From positions 564,031,291 to 564,095,290 of the forward strand of contig VDFB02193867.1 of the NCBI GenBank assembly GCA_007258455.2: a stretch of 64,000 nucleotides of DNA, read 5' to 3'. The notes under the pieces were generated by a model. The model worked only from the letters and a program-made list of their open reading frames with translations. It had not been told where the DNA came from and ran no database searches. How positions within the stretch are numbered: the first letter of the stretch is position 1; every line of letters starts with the position of its first letter. The position numbers and the translations under genes were made by a program. The stretch comes from Sequoia sempervirens. Taxonomy: Eukaryota > Streptophyta > Pinopsida > Cupressales > Cupressaceae. Shown one piece after another: positions 58,198 to 64,000 of the stretch.

Positions 58198-58361
58198 AGG
58201 TTGTTGAAGAAAGTATGATTGAGTCAAGCGCAGCCGATCTTAGCCTTGCAGTAAAGTCTATTTCCTGCATGACTTTGAGGAAGCTCTGGAAAAGACTCTT
58301 TGACCGAGACCATTGGGAAGGATTTTTAATGACAGTGAATTTGGAAAGAGTGGAGTGCTAG
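58198..58361 (+). CDS. Candidate orphan terminal exon of an unknown gene
   Basis: After a plausible acceptor (TTTCACAG|GTTG) an open stretch reads VVEESMIESSAADLSLAVKS, ISCMTLRKLWKRLF and DRDHWEGFLMTVNLERVEC, then TAG. The composition is that of an ordinary plant protein. I do not recognise it, and no upstream exon is visible, because the copia element lies beyond the supposed intron. It may be a gene fragment left or carried by a transposable element. Confidence 0.35.
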
Positions 58362-58449
58362 ATTCTCTTTGGATCGGGTTGAATGGATAAATTCATTTAT
58401 GAAGTCTGTTCCTTGATTTTGGGATACACTTTACTTCCACGTCTTTCTT

Positions 58450-59202
58450 TGTTAGGGGTAGTTAGTTGTTCTCTTGATTTTAAATAAGTGCTCCTCTTGC
58501 GCGAGTGAGCAAGAAGATGGTTAGAAGTTAGATAGAAGCATAGTGATAGGGAGATAGCAGATATCATGTAAGAGTCAGTATGATAATAATAAAAAGCAAA
58601 ATCTGTATGACAAGAGACAGAGTTTGTTGCTAGTTTTCATATCAACAAAGCAATGTATACCATTATGAGTTTATGAATAAAGTTTGATGAAGTTCTGAGT
58701 TCAACACTTGCATAATTAGTAGATGCTTGCTAAGGGGGCCCACTTAGTAAGTATCTGTAGCTAGTTAGTTAGTTGTTCTTTTTCTGTTGATCATCAATTA
58801 GATTTCATCTTTAAAGTTTTCGTACAAACTCAGTCTTGTATTTCTCCTGCAGCATCGGGAATCCATCCCTGTGCATGTTCCTATAGCATAAGGCCAGTTC
58901 ATAGTTTGAGTCTCAGTCATAGCTATTACGATTTATGTTTTGGTTAAATCATGGTTGAGTTAAAAGAACTTTGCATTGCCTTCCTGTAGCATAGATAGAA
59001 TTCTTTCCAAGTATTTATTTCTGTTAAGTTGTGACCAAAACTAGTTCTTAGTGCATATATTGTGCTGCGCCATTCAAAGTATGCGTTCTCTAGTTTGACA
59101 AATAAATGAACGTCCATAAAGAGATATTGGTCACCTGCTAGAATGTCCAATTCCTAGGATAGGTTTTACTGTGATTTTCATATCCTTTTGTGGGTGTGAC
59201 CA
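58450..59202 (+). repeat. Probable 5' LTR of the Athila-type element
   Basis: The inner end is set by the primer site: the LTR should end at GTGTGACCA (59202). The start is proposed at TGTTAGGGGTAG (58450). Inside are an AT-rich TTTTAAATAAG and a poly(A) signal AATAAA (58676-58681). The partner LTR is outside the window, so the left boundary is unconfirmed. Confidence 0.5.
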
Positions 59203-59206
59203 TTTT

Positions 59207-59226
59207 TGGCACCGTTGCTAGGGATG
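59207..59226 (+). promoter_or_regulatory. Primer-binding site of the Athila-type element
   Basis: TGGCACCGTTGCTAGGGATG closely resembles the TGGCGCCGTTGCCGGGGA primer site (Asp tRNA) known from Athila-type elements. Confidence 0.85.
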
Positions 59227-59453
59227 GTGTCAAGCTAAGAATTTTTCAGAAGTCATTTTTAGCATTAGTTTAGTTTGTTAATGAAAAAATTTCAAAATCC
59301 TTCAAATCACCATTCATTTTATTGCATGCATAGAAGAAGAGACGCGTTGGGAAGGTAAATCTCCTTGAAAACCTATTTGTTGAACTGCCATTTGACCCAG
59401 CCGACGAAGAACCTTAGGAAAATCCATTCGCTCTAATATTCCAGCAAGCCAAT
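59227..59453 (+). other. Short leader before gag
   Basis: About 230 bases. The gag reading may start earlier than the listed ATG, because LPFDPADEEP, a TAG, then ENPFALIFQQA precede it in frame. Confidence 0.6.
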
Positions 59454-60663
59454 ATGGAAAATAATCCACCTAATCCACCTCCTACTTTTGAGTTTCCCAT
59501 TGTTCCCCAGCGAGATAATGACAATCTTAAAAATATTCCTTCTTCACTACTTCCCAAGTTCTATGGCCTAGTTACGGAGGACCCTGAAACTTTCCTGTTT
59601 GAGTTTGATATCCTCTGTCACAATTATGACTATACTTCAGATGCTCACAAGCTGAAGTTGTTTCCTTCCACCTTGAAGGAAGGAGCTCTTAGATGGCTCA
59701 TGAGTTTGGGAAGAGGTGTTGTTGATAGTTGGGCAGCCATGCAAAAAAAAATTTCTTGAGAAATATAAGGAATATTGTAAAAGTGGCAGTAAGGGAGATG
59801 ATATATTCAGGATTCAGCAGAAGGAGGATGAAAGTTTGGAGGATTATATTTCAAGATTCTTGCTTTCTCTGAAAAATAACTCAAACCATACTCTCAATGA
59901 AGACTCTCAAAAACTACTTTTTCTAAGAGGGATTAGTGATGCCTGTATAGATACTCTGGACCTGATGGGAGGAGGTGATATAACCCAACTACCTTGGGAT
60001 GATATTAAGAAAATATGTCTTAATTACTCCCGATAAAATGTGAAGAAGGGTAGAGGTCATCAAGCTATAGTGGGTAAATCTTCTTCCAGTGGAGTTTCCC
60101 GGATGGAGATCACAAATTTACTGTCTGATTTCAAGAAGGAAATCATTAACAACATGGCTACACAGTTGGACACTATGCAAGCTCGAAAGAAACATGATGC
60201 AGCTGAAGCAATCTTGGCCGAGTTCTATCCACATTATAGATAGAAGAAGCATGACTACAGATGCAAGATGGTGGCCAGCATGGAGGCTAAACAGTTGCCT
60301 ACTAATTTTAAGCTGATAGAAGGTGATGATGATCAAGTCTTCTTTGTTGCACAAAGGAGGCCATGGGCCCCAAGACAAGGTATGCCTCAGGACCCTTAAC
60401 AAAATTTTGGTTCATATAATAGTCAATGGCAAAATCAGTACCCTCTAAACTATGGGCCATACTCCCAACCGCAGTGGCATAACCCTTGGCCAAATACCCA
60501 ACAAAATCGTTGGCAAGCCTCATAAGGGAACTGGCAACCACCACAACAAAATCAGTGGCAGCCTCCACAAGGGAATTGGTAGCAGCCTAACCAATGGAGA
60601 GGAGGCCAACAATGGTTAAATCCAACCGCAGGTTTCCTGCAGCAACCCCAGTAGCAATCTATT
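59454..60663 (+). pseudogene. Athila-type gag
   Basis: The reading has LPKFYGLVTEDPETFLFEFD, LKLFPSTLKEGALRWLMSL and, after a frameshift in a run of nine A near 59743-59751, FLEKYKEYCKSG and QQKEDESLEDYISRFLLSLK: the retrotransposon gag domain. The later part is Gln/Asn/Trp/Pro-rich (60400-60660, GNWQPPQQNQWQPPQGNW and similar) with stops TAG/TAA at many expected Gln positions. The capsid assembles particles around element RNA; this copy cannot. Confidence 0.85.
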
Positions 60664-61944
60664 ATGCCACCTCCTACACCTAATCAAGGTCAGAATCCAA
60701 AATCAACCCAACTACCAACTCAAGCACCACCTAATCCAAATAACCAGCAACCGCAACAACAACAAGTCTATTTTGTTGATCCTAATCATCAGCCTGCCTA
60801 TGCTCTTAACCTGAATAATATTAATTTACTTTCAAGAACCATGCTGCCCACACCATCTCCTCCCATAATCTCAGAATTACCACCTGAGGAGACTGACCAA
60901 GAAGAAGAAGATATCGATGACCAAGCCCAACCAAATCAGCCAGTTCAGATTCCATCATTACCTAGGTCATCTAATAAGGTGCCCCCTCCTTTCCCACAAA
61001 TATTGGAAGGTGAAAATGTGAAGAAACAAGAAGAACCCACCTTTGATATTCTTGACCAACTAAAGCATATATGTGTGAAAATTCCTTTGTTCCAAGCAAT
61101 TAAAGAAGTACCTATCTATGGCAAGGCCATCAAGGAGGAATGTTTGAAGAAACCAGGGAGGAAAAAGAAAAACCTTCAAACTATCCATGTAATAGGCCAA
61201 CTCTCTGACTTAATACTAGGGAAGCTTAGCATCCTAAAATATTTAGATCCAGGAAGTCCTGTTGCGGAGATAAATGTTAATGGGTTGCAAATTAAGAATG
61301 CCTTAGTAGATCTTGGTGCAGCTATCAATGTCATGACAAAGGACCTAGTTGTAAAACTTAATATTTTAGAAATAAGGACTACACCTACAATATTACAGCT
61401 TGTTGATAGCTCAACTATCAAACCTGATGGGGTATTTGAAGACCTGGTAGTCACCTTGGATTCCTGGGAATACCCCGCTGATTTCATGGTCTTATCTCCA
61501 AAAGCATCATTGGGGGGATACCCTGTCATACTAGGAAGGCCTTGGTATGCTACTGCTGATGCTTACATTGGTTTTAGGTTAGGTGACATGACAATATCTG
61601 ATGGATATAGCACAAAGAAACTTACCCTCTATTCGCCAGCACTACCCCAACTTGAGTCTGGAGATGTTGCTTGGCTAGATTTGGGAGAAGAGGAAGAAGT
61701 GAACTCTGTGGCCAATTTAATGATGATTACCAGAGAGCCTTTCATTGCACAGCAAGAAGAAGAAGATATACTGTCTAATATCTTGCTGAATAACTATGGT
61801 ACTGAATACTTTCATTGTGAGAGAAATCCATGTTCCTTGCAGACTATTCTTTCTCTGTCCACATCAGCTCATTATCCTGCAGCAACTGATTGCTTGCACA
61901 CCTTACTACCCCATGAGGTAGACATGCCATTTCTATTTGAATGA
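60664..61944 (+). pseudogene. Athila-type gag end and aspartic protease
   Basis: The 426-residue open frame starts Pro/Gln-rich, then has QEEPTFDILDQLKHICVKIP, KAIKEECLKKPGRKKK, and the protease core INGLQIKNALVDLGAAINVM-like segment around residues 200-225 followed by PVILGRPWYATADAYI. The active-site triplet reads DLG instead of D-[ST]-G, so catalysis is doubtful. It ends at TGA before the pre-RT linker. Confidence 0.85.
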
Positions 61945-61947
61945 TCT

Positions 61948-62160
61948 ATGATAGACTTAACCTCCCAAATTGAGGTAGCTACAGGAACAACCTTGTGCAT
62001 TAATAAAAACCTCACACGTGAGCAACAAGAATCTATGATCAAAATGCTTACCAGTCATAAGTCAGCTTTTGCATGGGACTATGGAGATATGAAGGGCCTT
62101 GACCCAAAACTCTGTACACATCGCATATATATTAACAGTGACTTCAAACCTGTCAGGTAG
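61948..62160 (+). pseudogene. Athila-type pre-RT linker
   Basis: Contains KSAFAWDYGDMKGLDPKLCT and HRIYINSDFKPVR, the standard lead-in to gypsy RT. The TAG that ends it replaces an expected Gln (VR-stop-PQRR). Confidence 0.85.
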
Positions 62161-62900
62161 CCTCAAAGAAGAATCGATCCAACTTTGAGAGAGATTGTTA
62201 AAGAAGAATTGTAGTAAATGTTGGCAGCTGGCTTTATCTACCCAATCTCTGATAGTCAATGGGTTTCCCCATTGGTCATTGTTCCTAAGAAAGGAGGAAA
62301 ATGGAGGGTATGTGTAGATTACAAAGAACTTAATTTAGCAACAAAGAAAGATTACTTTCCTCTTCCATTTATTGATCAAGTTCTAGATAATTTAGCTGGA
62401 AAGAAGTACTTCTCATTCTTGGATGGCTTTAGTGGATACAATCAGATCAAAATTGCTCCCGAGGATCAAGAAAAGACTACTTTTACTTGTCCTTGGGAAC
62501 GTTTGCCTATTCATTTTTACCTTTTGGTCTCTGTAATGCTCCTGCAACTTTCCAGAGGGTAGTCATAAGCATCTTCTTGAACATCTCATATGATTGCATG
62601 GATCTATACATGGATGAATTTACTGTTTATGGTACAACATTTGAGGAAGCTCAATCTAACTTGGAAAAAGTACTATAGAGATGTGAAGATCACAACCTAT
62701 CGCTGAATAGTCAAAAATGCTTCATGATGATGCAGGAGGGAATAGTGCTTGGTCACTATATTTCTGCTGCAGGAATTCAGGTTGATCCTACTAAAATTGA
62801 GATCATCTCTAAGTTACCCTCTCCTACTAAGTAGAAGGAGGTACAAAGTTTTCTAGGCTATGCAGGATACTATAGAAGATTCATCAAAGACTTTAGCCAA
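62161..62900 (+). pseudogene. Athila-type reverse transcriptase
   Basis: Blocks in order are GFIYPISDSQWVSPLVIVPK, WRVCVDYKELNLATKKDYFP, FSFLDGFSGYNQIKIAPEDQ and EKTTFTCPW. A frameshift follows near 62490-62510, then FAYSFLPFGLCNAPATFQR and LYMDEFTVYG. The catalytic YMDD has become YMDE (GAA at 62616-62618). After TAG at an expected Gln come HNLSLNSQKCFMM, VLGHYISAAGIQVD and VQSFLGYAGYYRRFIKDF. Confidence 0.92.
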
Positions 62901-63551
62901 ATAGCAGGTACCTTATACAATCTGCTGAAGAAAGATGTAGATTTTTCTTGGACAAAGGAATGTGAAAAAGCATTTTTTGACTTGAAAGTCACCCTCACAC
63001 ATGCACCTATTCTGAAAGGACCTGATTGGTCACTCTCATTTCATATTCATATTGATGCCTCGGATTATGCAATTGGGGCAGTGCTAGGCCAGAAGGATGG
63101 ATCAACTGAACATGCACTCTACTACATAAGAAAAAATCTGCAAGGGGTTGAATTCAACTACACTGTTACAGAAAAAGAAATGTTGGCAATCATCTACGCC
63201 CTCAATAAATTCAGGCATTATATCACTGGTTATCAGATATTTTTCCACACTGATCATGCAACAATCCGGTATCTCATGAACAAAAGCTCAATATCTAGGA
63301 GACTGGCAAGATGGTTATTGCTAATGCAGGAATTTGACATTACAATTGTGGACAAGCCAGGTAAAGCAAACATAGTTGCTGATTTCCTTTCTAGAATTCA
63401 AAGGCAAGATGACTATGCACTTATTGAAGACTCCTTTCTTGATGAGCACCTATTTGCAATCAAGGTTATTCATCCATGGTATGCTGATATAGAAAATTAT
63501 CTGGCAATAGGAAGAACTCCTCAATTCTCTCATAAGGAAAAAAGATATTGA
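62901..63551 (+). pseudogene. Athila-type RNase H
   Basis: The open frame 62982-63551 reads FHIHIDASDYAIGAVLGQKD (first Asp), TVTEKEMLAIIYALNKFRHY (Glu), FHTDHATIRYLMNK (Asp) and DKPGKANIVADFLSRIQRQD (final Asp). It is an apparently intact RNase H attached to a dead RT. It ends at a TGA before integrase. Confidence 0.9.
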
Positions 63552-64000
63552 TAGAGAAAAGTTTTAACTTTTCTTGGATTGCAGATTGCATGTTTTATAC
63601 AGGGCCAGATCACATTATGAGGAGATGTGTACCAGAGGAGGACGCTCATGATATACTGCATGCCAACCATGATGAGCCGTGTGGGGGACATTTTGCTGCC
63701 AAAAGGACAGCAATGAAAATTTTAAATACTGGTTACGATTGGCCAACCTTACATAGAGATGCAGCCAAGTATACAAGGAGATGTGACAGATGCCAAAGGA
63801 TGGGAAGACCAACTCGCTCTAATGAAATGCCTCTATTTCCACAAATTGTAGTTACACCATTCGACAAATGGGGACTAGATTTTGTGGGACCAATTGACCC
63901 ACCTTCCAATGGTAAGTCCTACATTCTTATGTGCACAAATTATGTCAAAAAATGGGTAGAAGCTAAACCTATGAAACATGCTAGGGATAATAAAGTGGTT
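63552..64000 (+). pseudogene. Athila-type integrase, N-terminal part, cut by window edge
   Basis: After broken leading bases the reading gives HDILHANHDEPCGGHFAAK (the HH), KYTRRCDRCQRMGRP (the CC) and TPFDKWGLDFVGPIDPP with the first catalytic Asp, then LMCTNYVKKWVEAKPM. The remaining catalytic residues lie beyond the window. Confidence 0.9.

Larger units (their letters stand above)
58450..64000 (+). mobile_element. Athila-type Ty3/gypsy retrotransposon, runs off the right edge
   Basis: On the + strand: primer site, gag, protease, RT, RNase H and the start of integrase, in gypsy order. RT phrases such as GFIYPISDSQWVSPLVIVPK are those of the Athila group. The element is interrupted by stops mainly at expected Gln codons and by at least two frameshifts, so this copy is inactive. 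Confidence 0.9.

Noticed and set aside
11765..62830. Reassignment of TAG to glutamine
   Set aside because: Stops at Gln occur only in mobile elements that also carry frameshifts and other stops; decay by C-to-T change explains them more simply.
1..64000. CRISPR arrays, tRNA or rRNA genes, bacterial operons
   Set aside because: None seen; the window is plant nuclear repetitive DNA. The direct repeats present are microsatellites, LTRs or local duplications.

Overview
This looks like nuclear intergenic DNA from a seed plant with a large, retrotransposon-packed genome. The DNA is AT-rich and full of plant-type Ty3/gypsy, Ty1/copia, LINE and Helitron remains, with TA/TATG microsatellites and no intact ordinary host gene. 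A conifer or other gymnosperm would fit, but nothing here is diagnostic of species.

Layout. 1-5.6 kb: microsatellite, then a decayed Helitron Rep/helicase gene on the + strand, split by a 977-bp solo LTR with a perfect 5-bp target-site duplication (TSD). 5.6-11.4 kb: noncoding, with diverged repeats and TA tracts. 11.4-16.5 kb: a 5'-truncated LINE on the - strand (RT, zinc-binding region, RNase H) followed by an unusual long third ORF. 16.5-22.4 kb: noncoding, with a duplicated segment, a promoter-like stretch with a tiny ORF, and a SINE-like block. 22.36-52.24 kb: a three-level nest of LTR retrotransposons, all on the - strand. Element C (LTRs 22358-23278 and 51306-52244, TSD AACTA) contains element A (LTRs 28218-29793 and 49286-50901, TSD gTTAC/aTTAC). 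Element A contains element B (LTRs 35584-36860 and 44401-45676, TSD CTATG). 52.5-57.9 kb: a 5'-truncated copia element, - strand. 58.2-58.4 kb: a possible orphan terminal exon. 58.45-64 kb: an Athila-type gypsy element, + strand, running off the right edge inside its integrase.

The nested elements are each non-canonical. C has a coiled-coil/zinc-knuckle gag remnant and then about 3.7 kb of uncharacterised hydrophilic coding sequence where pol would be. A has a Tat-like pol (protease, RT, RNase H, a second RNase H, integrase), no recognisable gag, and an antisense plant-mobile-domain (PMD) pseudogene with an intron. B has LTRs, primer site, polypurine tract and gag but no pol. By eye the B LTR pair differs at about 5% of sites, and the A and C pairs at about 11% each, which fits insertion of B last.

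Nearly every protein-coding piece is broken, very often by stops at expected glutamine codons (CAG/CAA to TAG/TAA), as expected from deamination of methylated cytosines. The most interesting items are the LINE's third ORF, whose ATG overlaps the pol stop; a palindromic motif of about 34 bp that recurs eight times in element A; the cargo regions of A and C; and the base-resolved nesting.
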